Notes: a model not told the origin generated them from the letters alone. A stretch of DNA of 7,696 bases from Gemmatimonas phototrophica (GCA_945870175.1 CAMBRJ010000125.1:1-7696), one strand, 5' to 3'. Shown: positions 1 through 7,179, counted from the stretch's first letter. Translations and numbers: made by a program.

Positions 1-77
1 CTCGAGGTCAGCGCGTAGGGGAGCGCCCCCGTTACCAATCCGTAACTTTACAGACCAGCCCGCCACGAGATCGTCGT

Positions 78-83
78 TATACT
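78..83 (+). promoter_or_regulatory. candidate -10 box (TATACT) of the GGDEF-EAL gene
   Basis: TATACT matches the TATAAT consensus at five of six positions and lies in the only AT-richer patch before the gene. Transcription from it would start near position 90, giving a leader of about 18 nt before the ATG at 108. There is no good -35 at 16-18 bp spacing. A TTTACA at 47-52 is about 25 bp away, which is too far for a normal sigma-70 promoter, so this is only a candidate. Confidence 0.35.
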
Positions 84-84
84 T

Positions 85-100
85 GAGTTCCCTTGAACTC
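85..100. promoter_or_regulatory. perfect dyad GAGTTC-CCTT-GAACTC before the start codon
   Basis: A 6-bp perfect inverted repeat with a 4-nt spacer ends 7 nt before the ATG at 108. It overlaps the alternative TTG start at 93 and the start site expected from the TATACT box. If that start site is right, half of the dyad is not transcribed, so it would act as an operator on DNA rather than as an RNA hairpin. It could also be chance, because a 6-bp dyad is short. Confidence 0.3.
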
Positions 101-107
101 TGTCGAA

Positions 108-2207
108 ATGCCGTTCTTGTCGTCCCAATCGTCGTCCCAATCGTCGTCCCAAGCGTCGACCTTTCGCGCCATCGTCATTCCCGCTGCCCGCCAGGCGTGG
201 ACGACGGCGCTCGTCTTTATTGGTGTCGCGGCGGTGATCTTCACTTGCAAGGCCATTAAGTCCGTTTTCTTTCCCAAGCTGACCGTCTGGGAAACGCACA
301 TCGCCACTATCCTGGTCGGATCGGGCATCGCCGCCGGCGCCGCGTTTCTCGTGTTGCATCGACAGGCGGCGATGCTCAGCCGGCTGGCCACCAAGGCCGC
401 GCTGCTTGCGCGGCTCGAATCGCGACAGCGCGTGCTGCAGGAGAGCGAAACGCGGTATCGCCTGCTGGTGGACAACTCTCCGGAGGCCATCGCTGTCCAT
501 CGCGACGGACAGCTCCTCTTCGTGAACGCGGCGGGCGCCTCGCTCATGGGCGTGGCGACAGGCGACACGCTGGTCGGACGTCGCACCGTCGATTTCATAC
601 ACCGCGACGACCTGTCGCTGATGCGGCCGCGAGCAGGGCCGGGTGCGTCGCGCCGGCAGTACCGCCTGATGCGCGTTGACGGGGACATCCGCGAGGTCGA
701 CGCCGCGTCGGTCGAGATACCGTATGAAGGCAAGCCCGCCACTCAGACGGTGTTCCGCGACGTCACGGAGCGCAAGCAACTCGAAGCAATGCTCATGCAC
801 GAGGTCATGCACGATGCGCTCACCGGCCTGCCGAATCGAATGTTGTTTCGGGATCGTCTGGAACACGCGATGGCCGTTTGGATGCGCCACCCCGCACTCA
901 GCGTCGTCGTCATGTTCCTCGATCTCGACGATTTCAAGGCCGTCAACGACCGCCTAGGCCACGAGGCGGGCGATCAGCTGCTGCAGATCGTCGCCGAGCG
1001 CATCCGCGAGGAGCTGCGGGCGGCGGATACCGTGGCTCGCTTGGGCGGTGACGAGTTCGCGATCCTGATGGAGCAGGTCGCCGCTCCAGGCGAGGTGCTG
1101 TCGATCGTCAAACGCATCAACGGGTCCTTGCGGCGTCCCATCCTGCTCGACGGGCGCATCATGTCTGTGTCCGCCAGCGTCGGCATTGCCTTCGCGGAGA
1201 TCGGCGAAGACGTCGATACGCTCGTACGCAACGCCGACGTGGCCATGTACGAAGCCAAAGCAGCGGGCAAGGCGCGCCACGCCGTGTTTGAACCCGCGAT
1301 GCACACCGAGATCGTGCAGCGACTGCAACTCGAGTCGGACTTGCTGGCGGCCGCGGCCTCGCCCGAAGCATCGGGACTCTTCCTGACGTACCAGCCCATC
1401 GTCGACTTGCGCACCGGTGACATGCCGGGAGTGGAAGCACTGGTGCGTTGGCAGCACCCGACCCGCGGCCTGATTGCCCCGACGGTCTTTATACCGGTGG
1501 CCGAGCGAACGGGGGCCATCATCCCGCTCGGGGCTTGGGTGCTGGAGACGGCGTGCCGTCAGCTCGTGACGTGGCGCACCCTCTGGTGGACGGAACGCGG
1601 GGATCCGGCGCACATGCCGTCGGTCTCCGTCAACATCTCCGGCAAACAGTTGCAGGAGAGTGACTTCGTCGCGACCGTCGCGGACATTTTGGCGCGCACC
1701 AATGCACCGGCAGACTGCATCACGCTCGAAATCACCGAAAGCGTCGTCATGTGCGACACGGATTCGTCGTTGCAGTCGCTCCGCGCACTGAAAGCCCTCG
1801 GCGTGCGCCTCGCCATTGATGACTTCGGCACGGGCTATTCCAGTCTCAGCTATCTCCATCGGTTTCCGGTAGACGTCCTCAAGATCGATCGCGCCTTTGT
1901 TGAGGGCATCTCACGGGGCGGCGCCGACGCCGCGCTGGCGCGCACCATTCTCACGATCGGTCAGACGCTGGGATTGGAGACGGTGGCCGAGGGCGTTGAA
2001 ACCGAGCCCGAACGGGTGCACTTGTTGCAATTGGGCTGCGTGCTGGCGCAGGGCTATCTCTTCGAACGCCCCAAGCCAGCCGACGAGGTGACCGCGTGGA
2101 TTCGCCGCCGTGCGCAGGCGGCGCCGTACGCGTGGCAGGCGGCCATGAAGCACACGCGACCGTGGCCGACATTATTCGATGGCCATGGGCCTGAGATCAG
2201 CGCCTGA
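108..2207 (+). CDS. membrane-anchored PAS-GGDEF-EAL c-di-GMP turnover protein
   Basis: This is a 699-aa protein predicted to make and/or break down cyclic di-GMP at the inner membrane. Numbering is from the ATG at 108. A Ser/Gln-rich N-terminus is followed by two hydrophobic helices at about 30-48 and 65-83 with a short loop between them. A helical linker with 'LLARLESRQRVLQESE' leads to a PAS domain at about 115-223, ending in the typical 'FRDVTERKQLE'. The GGDEF domain starts at DALTGLPNR (236-244), has FLDLDDF (270-276) and an intact GGDEF (313-317). RxxD (R304, D307) lies exactly five residues before it, the product-inhibition I-site. The EAL domain keeps E443-A-L, N509, E541, D571-D572, K592 and the AEGVE motif (627-631), the metal and catalytic residues of active phosphodiesterases. 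Both activities therefore look possible; which dominates cannot be read from sequence. An in-frame TTG at 93 would add five residues. Neither start has a good Shine-Dalgarno site. The PAS ligand is unknown. Confidence 0.93.
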   Translation: MPFLSSQSSSQSSSQASTFRAIVIPAARQAWTTALVFIGVAAVIFTCKAIKSVFFPKLTVWETHIATILVGSGIAAGAAFLVLHRQAAMLSRLATKAALLARLESRQRVLQESETRYRLLVDNSPEAIAVHRDGQLLFVNAAGASLMGVATGDTLVGRRTVDFIHRDDLSLMRPRAGPGASRRQYRLMRVDGDIREVDAASVEIPYEGKPATQTVFRDVTERKQLEAMLMHEVMHDALTGLPNRMLFRDRLEHAMAVWMRHPALSVVVMFLDLDDFKAVNDRLGHEAGDQLLQIVAERIREELRAADTVARLGGDEFAILMEQVAAPGEVLSIVKRINGSLRRPILLDGRIMSVSASVGIAFAEIGEDVDTLVRNADVAMYEAKAAGKARHAVFEPAMHTEIVQRLQLESDLLAAAASPEASGLFLTYQPIVDLRTGDMPGVEALVRWQHPTRGLIAPTVFIPVAERTGAIIPLGAWVLETACRQLVTWRTLWWTERGDPAHMPSVSVNISGKQLQESDFVATVADILARTNAPADCITLEITESVVMCDTDSSLQSLRALKALGVRLAIDDFGTGYSSLSYLHRFPVDVLKIDRAFVEGISRGGADAALARTILTIGQTLGLETVAEGVETEPERVHLLQLGCVLAQGYLFERPKPADEVTAWIRRRAQAAPYAWQAAMKHTRPWPTLFDGHGPEISA
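117..152 (+). repeat. 12-bp tandem repeat, three units, encoding (S/L)SSQ
   Basis: Three consecutive 12-bp units at 117-128, 129-140 and 141-152 follow TCGTCGTCCCAA; the first differs by one base. A degenerate start of a fourth unit (GCGTCG) follows. The array is in frame and encodes LSSQ-SSSQ-SSSQ immediately after the start codon, before the first membrane helix. The unit is a multiple of three, so gain or loss of copies would change the length of the cytoplasmic tail without a frameshift. Confidence 0.85.
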
Positions 2208-2365
2208 TTCCCCTCGCCTTCCCGCGGCCCCCGTCCGATATTTCAGGGAGCCTCGTCGGAACCGGTTGCCATACGCAGGACGGCATCACGGCGCGATGAG
2301 TGGCTCCGTCCAGCAACGCGTGCGGTCGACCCCTGGGGAAAGGCCCGCGCAGGACCAACCCTTCC

Positions 2366-5101
2366 ATGTCGCATCCCAATTCGTTCGGCAGCCGCTCCAC
2401 CTTGGTCGTGGGCGACCGTCAGTATGCGTACTTCCACCTCGGCGCCCTCGACGCGCTGCCGGGGAGTACCGCCCGCAGCCTCCCGTTCTCGCTGCGTGTG
2501 TTGCTCGAGAATCTGCTCCGCGGTGAAGACGGCGCCTTCGTGAAGCGCGCCGATGTCGAGGCGCTTGCCCGCTGGAATGTGAAGGCCGCCGTCGACAAGG
2601 AAATCGCCTTCCGCACCGCCCGCGTGCTGCTGCAGGACTTTACCGGCGTGCCCTGCGTGGTTGACCTCGCCGCCATGCGCGATGCCATGGTCGCCCTCGG
2701 CGGCGACCCGACCAAGATCAATCCGCTCCAGCCGGTCGACCTCGTGATCGACCACTCGGTGCAGGTCGATGAGTACGGCACCGAAGCCTCGCTGCTGATC
2801 AATACGGAACTCGAGTTCGAGCGCAATCTCGAGCGCTATCAGTTCCTCAAGTGGGGCCAGACGGCGCTGCACAATTTCCGCGTGGTGCCGCCGGGCACGG
2901 GCATCTGCCACCAGGTCAATCTGGAGTACCTGGGTCAGGTGGTGTTTACCGCGGCCGATGGCACCGAGACGTTGGCCTACTGCGACTCGCTGGTAGGCAC
3001 CGACTCGCACACCACGATGATCAACGGCTTGGGCGTGATGGGCTGGGGCGTGGGCGGCATCGAAGCCGAGGCGGCCATGCTGGGGCAGCCGGTGAGCATG
3101 CTGATCCCGGAAGTGGTGGGCTTCAAGCTGCACGGCAAGCTGCCGGCCGGAGCGACCGCCACCGACCTGGTGCTCACCTGCACCGAGATGCTCCGCCAGA
3201 AGAAAGTCGTGGGCAAGTTCGTGGAGTTCTACGGCACTGGTCTCTCCAGCCTTGCGCTGGCCGACCGCGCCACGATTGCCAACATGGCGCCCGAGTACGG
3301 CGCCACGATGGGCTTCTTCCCGGTAGACGACGAGACGCTCAAGTATTTTCGCCTCTCGGGACGCAGCGATGAGCAGGTTGCGCTGGTGGAGGCGTACACG
3401 AAGCGCCAAGGGCTCTTCCGCACCGACGCCACGCCCGACCCGGTGTTCACCGACACGCTGGAGCTCGACCTGAGCACGGTGGTGCCAAGCCTGGCCGGCC
3501 CGAAGCGTCCGCAGGATCGCGTGCCGCTGTCGCAGAGCAAGGCGATGTACCGCGAGGCTCTCGCGGCGCAGCGCGTGGCCAACGGCAAGGCGAGCGGCAG
3601 TGCCGCCGCCACGATGGTCGCTGAAGGCGCGCCCGCCGATTCCGCTGGTGTTGTGGTCGCGTACCGCGATGAGACCTTCACGCTGCAGGACGGCCATGTG
3701 GTGATTGCGGCCATTACGAGCTGCACCAACACGTCCAACCCGAGCGTGATGCTCGCCGCCGGCCTGCTGGCGCAGAAGGCCGTCAAGCTCGGCCTCACCA
3801 CCAAGCCGTGGGTAAAGACGTCGCTGGCGCCGGGCTCCAAAGTGGCCACCGATTACTTCATCAAGGCCGGCGTGATGGACTCGCTCAACGCGCTCGGCTT
3901 CAACGTGGTCGGCTACGGCTGCACCACGTGTATCGGCAACTCGGGCCCGCTCCCCACGGTGATCAGCGAAGCGATCGACGCGGGCAAGCTCAACGTGGCG
4001 GCGGTGCTCTCGGGCAACCGCAACTTCGAAGGCCGCGTGAATCCGCAGACGCGTTTCAACTATCTCGCGTCGCCGCCGCTGGTGGTGGCGTTCGCGCTGG
4101 CCGGCCGCATGGATATCGACATGGCCACCGAGCCGCTTGGTGTCGGCACCGATGGTCCGGTGTTCCTGCGCGACATCTGGCCGTCGGCGCAGGAAGTGGA
4201 GGACACGATTCTCTCCAGCGTGAAGCGTGAGCAGTTCACCACGCAGTACGCCAACGCGTTCCTCGGTGACAAATACTGGCAGGAAATCGAAGCCAGCACC
4301 GGCGCGCGCTACGGCTGGCAGGCCGATTCGACGTACGTGCAGAACCCGCCGTACTTCGAGGGCATGACGATGACGCCGCCGGGCATTCGCCCGATCAACA
4401 GCGCGCGTGTGCTCGGCATGTTCGGCGACTCGATCACCACCGACCACATCTCACCGGCCGGTTCGATTGCCGGCGCGAGCCCGGCCGGCAAGTATCTGCT
4501 GTCGCTCGGCGTCGAGAAGAAGGATTTCAACTCGTACGGCGCACGTCGCGGCAACCACCAGGTGATGATGCGCGGTACGTTCGCGAACATCCGCCTCAAG
4601 AACGAACTCACCGGCGGCAAGGAAGGCTGGTGGACCGCCGACGCGCCGGGCGCCGAGCCAGAGGCGTTGTACGATGTGGCGATGGCGCGTCAGGAAGCGG
4701 GCGTGGCGCAGATCGTCATTGCCGGCAAGGAGTACGGCACCGGGTCGTCGCGCGACTGGGCGGCCAAGGGCACGATGCTGCTGGGCGTGCGGTCGGTGAT
4801 CGCCGAGAGCTTCGAGCGCATTCACCGCAGCAACCTGGTGGGCATGGGTGTGCTGCCGCTCGAATTCGTGAACGGCGAAACGCGTCAGTCGCTGGGGCTT
4901 TCGGGCTTCGAGACCTACGACATCATGGGGCTCGATGATACGCTCACGCCGCGGGCCACGCTCACGGTGAAGGCCACGGCCAACGACGGCACGGTGCAGT
5001 CGTTCAGCGCGCGCTGCCGCATCGATACGCCTGAGGAGATGCAGTACTACAAGCACGGCGGAATCTTGCCGTATGTGTTGCGCAGCCTTATCGGGAAATA
5101 G
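2366..5101 (+). CDS. acnA: aconitate hydratase A (AcnA/IRP1-type)
   Basis: This 911-aa cytoplasmic enzyme interconverts citrate and isocitrate through cis-aconitate in the TCA cycle, using a [4Fe-4S] cluster. It is collinear with the AcnA family over its whole length. The three cluster ligands are visible: C453 in ITSCTNTSNPS, and C519 and C522 in YGCTTCIGNSG. Other family blocks are DFTGVP, PPGTGICHQVNLEYL, LVGTDSHTTMINGLGVMGWGVGGIEAEAAMLG (in part), SLAPGSKV, GDSITTDHISPAGSI and the swivel-domain KEYGTGSSRDWAAKG with S794, S795 and R796. It is about 20 residues longer than the E. coli enzyme as I recall it. The extra length falls mainly in an Ala/Gly/Ser-rich linker at about 394-432, before the first cluster cysteine. 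I chose the ATG at 2366 because AGGA lies at 2351-2354 and homology begins soon after; an in-frame GTG at 2300 would add 22 unlikely residues. The gap of 158 bp to the gene before leaves room for its own promoter, though I found none convincing. Confidence 0.98.
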   Translation: MSHPNSFGSRSTLVVGDRQYAYFHLGALDALPGSTARSLPFSLRVLLENLLRGEDGAFVKRADVEALARWNVKAAVDKEIAFRTARVLLQDFTGVPCVVDLAAMRDAMVALGGDPTKINPLQPVDLVIDHSVQVDEYGTEASLLINTELEFERNLERYQFLKWGQTALHNFRVVPPGTGICHQVNLEYLGQVVFTAADGTETLAYCDSLVGTDSHTTMINGLGVMGWGVGGIEAEAAMLGQPVSMLIPEVVGFKLHGKLPAGATATDLVLTCTEMLRQKKVVGKFVEFYGTGLSSLALADRATIANMAPEYGATMGFFPVDDETLKYFRLSGRSDEQVALVEAYTKRQGLFRTDATPDPVFTDTLELDLSTVVPSLAGPKRPQDRVPLSQSKAMYREALAAQRVANGKASGSAAATMVAEGAPADSAGVVVAYRDETFTLQDGHVVIAAITSCTNTSNPSVMLAAGLLAQKAVKLGLTTKPWVKTSLAPGSKVATDYFIKAGVMDSLNALGFNVVGYGCTTCIGNSGPLPTVISEAIDAGKLNVAAVLSGNRNFEGRVNPQTRFNYLASPPLVVAFALAGRMDIDMATEPLGVGTDGPVFLRDIWPSAQEVEDTILSSVKREQFTTQYANAFLGDKYWQEIEASTGARYGWQADSTYVQNPPYFEGMTMTPPGIRPINSARVLGMFGDSITTDHISPAGSIAGASPAGKYLLSLGVEKKDFNSYGARRGNHQVMMRGTFANIRLKNELTGGKEGWWTADAPGAEPEALYDVAMARQEAGVAQIVIAGKEYGTGSSRDWAAKGTMLLGVRSVIAESFERIHRSNLVGMGVLPLEFVNGETRQSLGLSGFETYDIMGLDDTLTPRATLTVKATANDGTVQSFSARCRIDTPEEMQYYKHGGILPYVLRSLIGK

Positions 5102-5112
5102 CGACCAAGGAA

Positions 5113-5154
5113 ACGCCGTAAGGGGTACGGAGTACGGAGTACCCCTTACGGCGT
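5113..5154. terminator. bidirectional hairpin between convergent genes
   Basis: ACGCCGTAAGGGGTAC at 5113-5128 is perfectly complementary to GTACCCCTTACGGCGT at 5139-5154, with a 10-nt loop. It begins 11 nt after the acnA stop and ends 5 nt before the stop of the converging lipoprotein gene, the expected position for a shared terminator. Neither side has a true T-run: CCTTCTC follows on the plus strand and TTCCTT on the minus strand. The loop side contains two copies of TACGGAG in tandem (5126-5132 and 5133-5139). The unusually long perfect stem may mean it is a copy of a dispersed palindromic repeat that also terminates. Confidence 0.8.
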
Positions 5155-5159
5155 CCTTC

Positions 5160-6107
5160 TCAATCCTCGCGTCCGTCGCGGTTCTTGTCGGTGAACGCGC
5201 GGAATGCATTCCGAATGTTGTTCTGCACCTGCGCCCGCACCTGCCCCGACGTGTTCGCGGCGGCCGGTGAGAAGAGCCCGCCACTCGAGCGCAGGAACCA
5301 CGTGCTCAGGTCGATCGTGACCGTGACGTCGTCACCGCCGGTGCCGACGACGAGCGGCTCGGTGAGCGGCACGGTGAGCTTGGCGTTCACGTCCCTCACG
5401 AACGTGAACGGCGTGCCGTTGAAGGTGCCTTCGAGGCGCAGGCTGATGTCGCGGACGTCGGGATTGGCCTGACGGAACGCCACGTCGGCGGAGTCGCCGC
5501 TCGTGACCTTGTGCAGCCACAGACGAATCGACGAGTACGTGCCCGCCGGCACCGCGACGCTCACGCGTGCGCCATCGCCGCCATTCACGGGAACGTTCAC
5601 CAAGTACGGGCCCACGCGGATCTCGGCGCAGTCGTCATCGTCGTCGTCACGACCCGACGACGATCCCGACGAAGAACCGGACGAAGAACCGGACGAAGAA
5701 CCGGACGACGAGTTCGAGGACTTTCCGGTCGTCTCGTCATCATCGTCGTCCGAACACACGGCCGTCGCCGACTTGAGCTGTACGTTGCGCACCACGAGCT
5801 GCGCTTTCGAGACCACCAGCACGTCGCCATCGCGCGTGATGGTCATGCCGGCGGCGGAGGTACGAATGGTGGGCGTCGTGCCCGGCAGGCCCGGCGCGCC
5901 GCCATCGAGGCTCGCCGACATCATCGAGGCGGCCGCGGAGGTGCGAGCCAGCTGGAAGCCGACACCGACCGTGTTGGCGGACGACGGGCTGGTGCCGTCG
6001 CTGCAGGCGGACAGCGCGAGCGCCGCGACGGCAACCGCGACGGCGACGGCGATTCCCGACGTGGTGCGCGAGCGGCGACCGGTGACGATGAACGGAATAG
6101 ACGGCAT
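5160..6107 (-). CDS. DUF4382-like lipoprotein with Asp/Ser-Gly insert
   Basis: This 315-aa predicted lipoprotein is of unknown function. The N-terminus has basic residues, a hydrophobic VAVAVAVAALAL stretch and a lipobox LSAC with the lipidated cysteine at C35. Residues 37 to about 113 form the first part of a beta-rich domain. From C118 to C160 there is a low-complexity insert: five Asp and a Glu, five SSSG units (133-152), then six Asp. The segment after it, with 'VPAGTYSSIRLWLHKV', resembles the core of DUF4382-type beta-sandwich domains. The C-terminus, about 290-315, is helical with N-N-I-R and ends FTDKNRDGRED, where D307, N309 and D311-G312 follow the DxNxDG pattern of EF-hand or dockerin calcium loops. 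The start is supported by AGGAG (plus-strand 6118-6122) ten nt upstream. The lipidation site, calcium loop and acidic tracts suggest a cell-envelope protein; any calcium binding is inference. It converges on acnA and diverges from the lipid kinase gene. Confidence 0.88.
   Translation of the reverse strand: MPSIPFIVTGRRSRTTSGIAVAVAVAVAALALSACSDGTSPSSANTVGVGFQLARTSAAASMMSASLDGGAPGLPGTTPTIRTSAAGMTITRDGDVLVVSKAQLVVRNVQLKSATAVCSDDDDDETTGKSSNSSSGSSSGSSSGSSSGSSSGRDDDDDDCAEIRVGPYLVNVPVNGGDGARVSVAVPAGTYSSIRLWLHKVTSGDSADVAFRQANPDVRDISLRLEGTFNGTPFTFVRDVNAKLTVPLTEPLVVGTGGDDVTVTIDLSTWFLRSSGGLFSPAAANTSGQVRAQVQNNIRNAFRAFTDKNRDGRED
5652..5711 (-). repeat. 12-bp tandem repeat encoding (SSSG)x5
   Basis: Five 12-bp units, on the plus strand best read as CCGGACGAAGAA, encode SSSG five times within the lipoprotein gene. 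The middle units are identical, and the outer ones differ by a few bases (GACGACGAT, GACGACGAG). GTC/ATC-rich stretches on both sides, about 5631-5648 and 5738-5753, encode the Asp tracts. Near-identical adjacent units indicate recent slippage or recombination. Copy changes keep the frame. Confidence 0.9.
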
Positions 6108-6117
6108 AGTGATTGCG

Positions 6118-6122
6118 CTCCT
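6118..6122 (-). promoter_or_regulatory. Shine-Dalgarno site AGGAG of the lipoprotein gene
   Basis: Read on the minus strand, CAGGAG lies ten nt before the ATG at 6107. It is the only strong Shine-Dalgarno site near this gene and fixes its start, which also puts the signal peptide at a normal length. Confidence 0.7.
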
Positions 6123-6255
6123 GTGGGTGCATCATCAGCGGCGCCGCGCAGAATGCGCTCCAGCGGGCCGAGCGGGTACGGAGGTAAGTTGGCGATAGGT
6201 GGTCGTGCGCTCTGTGACGTATCGCACGCGTTGGCAAGAAACTCCGTCACGCCGC

Positions 6256-6264
6256 TGGCATGAT
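6256..6264 (+). promoter_or_regulatory. weak candidate extended -10 (TGGCATGAT) of the lipid kinase gene
   Basis: TG-G-CATGAT resembles an extended -10 element and would start transcription about 12 nt before the ATG at 6283, giving an almost leaderless message. That would fit the lack of a Shine-Dalgarno site there. The nearest -35-like TTGGCA (6231-6236) is 22 bp away, too far for a normal spacer. The 175-bp space at 6108-6282 must also hold the promoter of the divergent lipoprotein gene, for which I see no clear boxes. Confidence 0.2.
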
Positions 6265-6282
6265 TCATTCAACCCTGCTTTG

Positions 6283-7179
6283 ATGACTCCACCCATCGTG
6301 TTGTTGGTGAATCCTGCCGCTGGCCGCGGGCGCGCGGCCCGTGTCGCGCGCGCAGCAGCCGAGGCGCTGCAGAAGGCTGGGCTGCGCGTGGAACGGCATG
6401 AAACGCGCGCGCGTGGCGACGAGGCACGCATTGCGGCGGAGGCCAGTGCCAACGGCGCCCTCGCCCTCGCCGTGGTCGGTGGCGACGGCGCCATCAGTCA
6501 TGCCGTGCGCGGCCTTCTCGACGGCGAAGCGCGCGGCGGCGCGCGCGTGCCGCTGGCGATCTTCGCGGCCGGCACCGGCAATGATTTCGCGAAGTCGCTG
6601 GCCGTGCCGGTGCATCACGTGGAGCGAATGGCGTCGCATGTGGCCAGCGGCGCCACACAGCAGGTGGACGTGGGATTCGTGAACGATGTTCCGTTCGTGA
6701 ATGCCGCCGGTTTCGGATTCGACGTGGAAGTGCTCGAGCGCATGCGGACGCCGGGGCTACTGCGCGGCACCGCCGCCTACGTGAGCACGGCGCTCGGCGC
6801 GTTGTTCGGCTATCGCGGCTTCCACGCCGACCAAGCCTCCGACTCCGCCATGATGAGCCGACAACTCATGATGGTCTTCGCCAACGGCCGCCGCTTCGGC
6901 GGGGCGTTCCGCATTGCCCCCGATGCGCGGCTCGATGACGGCGCGCTCGATTGCGTCACGATTCACGATGTCGCGCGCTGGGCGCGGGTGCCGTTGTTCG
7001 CGCGCGCGATACGTGGCACCCATCTCTCGTCGCCTCATGTGTCATGCCATCGCGACCGGCACTTTCAGGTGCGGTTTGAGACGCCGCCCATGTTCGAGAC
7101 CGATGGCGAGTTGCAGCAGGCGGCGACGTGCGACGTGTCCGTGAGTGTCCGCGCCGGCGCACTGACGGTGATTGCGTAG
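6283..7179 (+). CDS. diacylglycerol kinase family lipid kinase (DgkB/YegS type)
   Basis: This 298-aa soluble kinase is predicted to phosphorylate a lipid such as diacylglycerol with ATP at the inner face of the membrane, as in lipid recycling. Family landmarks are in order: VNPAAGRGRA (9-18), the nucleotide-binding GGDG at 66-69, AAGTGNDFAKSL with G97-T-G-N-D101, VNAAGFGFDVEVLE, FGGAFRIAPDARLDDG with D218, D219 and G220, and TDGE at 273-276 near the C-terminus. The length is normal for DgkB and YegS proteins. One oddity: the usually conserved GGDGT reads GGDGA (A70). I chose the ATG at 6283 because homology begins immediately after it; an in-frame GTG at 6199 would add 28 residues unlike the family. 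No Shine-Dalgarno is visible before 6283. The substrate (diacylglycerol, phosphatidylglycerol or a sphingoid base) cannot be decided from sequence. Confidence 0.93.
   Translation: MTPPIVLLVNPAAGRGRAARVARAAAEALQKAGLRVERHETRARGDEARIAAEASANGALALAVVGGDGAISHAVRGLLDGEARGGARVPLAIFAAGTGNDFAKSLAVPVHHVERMASHVASGATQQVDVGFVNDVPFVNAAGFGFDVEVLERMRTPGLLRGTAAYVSTALGALFGYRGFHADQASDSAMMSRQLMMVFANGRRFGGAFRIAPDARLDDGALDCVTIHDVARWARVPLFARAIRGTHLSSPHVSCHRDRHFQVRFETPPMFETDGELQQAATCDVSVSVRAGALTVIA

Noticed and set aside
1..18. in-frame LEVSA then TAG on the plus strand, possible tail of an upstream gene
   Set aside because: Five codons are too few to support a call, and nothing identifies a frame.
954..1859. 301-codon minus-strand open frame opposite the GGDEF-EAL gene
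   Set aside because: It lies wholly inside a gene with intact catalytic motifs, and its His/Arg/Gly-rich translation matches no family.
2266..2294. TTGCCA at 2266-2271 as a -35 for acnA
   Set aside because: No -10-like sequence lies 15-19 bp downstream; the bases there are GC-rich.
2243..4447. 734-codon open frame on the minus strand opposite acnA
   Set aside because: It is antisense to a clear aconitase, has His/Arg/Ala-rich composition typical of the complementary frame of GC-rich genes, and shows no recognisable domain.
6215..6250. GTGACG and CGTCAC inverted repeat in the divergent intergenic region
   Set aside because: Six-bp arms about 25 nt apart are expected by chance in this sequence.
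5503..6263. plus-strand open frames across the lipoprotein gene, including one with PDEE repeats
   Set aside because: They are antisense readings of the 12-bp repeat and Asp tracts. The minus-strand frame has a signal peptide, lipobox and Shine-Dalgarno site.
6251..6275. possible sigma-54 promoter around CTGGCATGATTC
   Set aside because: The GG element is partly matched but the required GC/TTGC element at the fixed spacing is absent.
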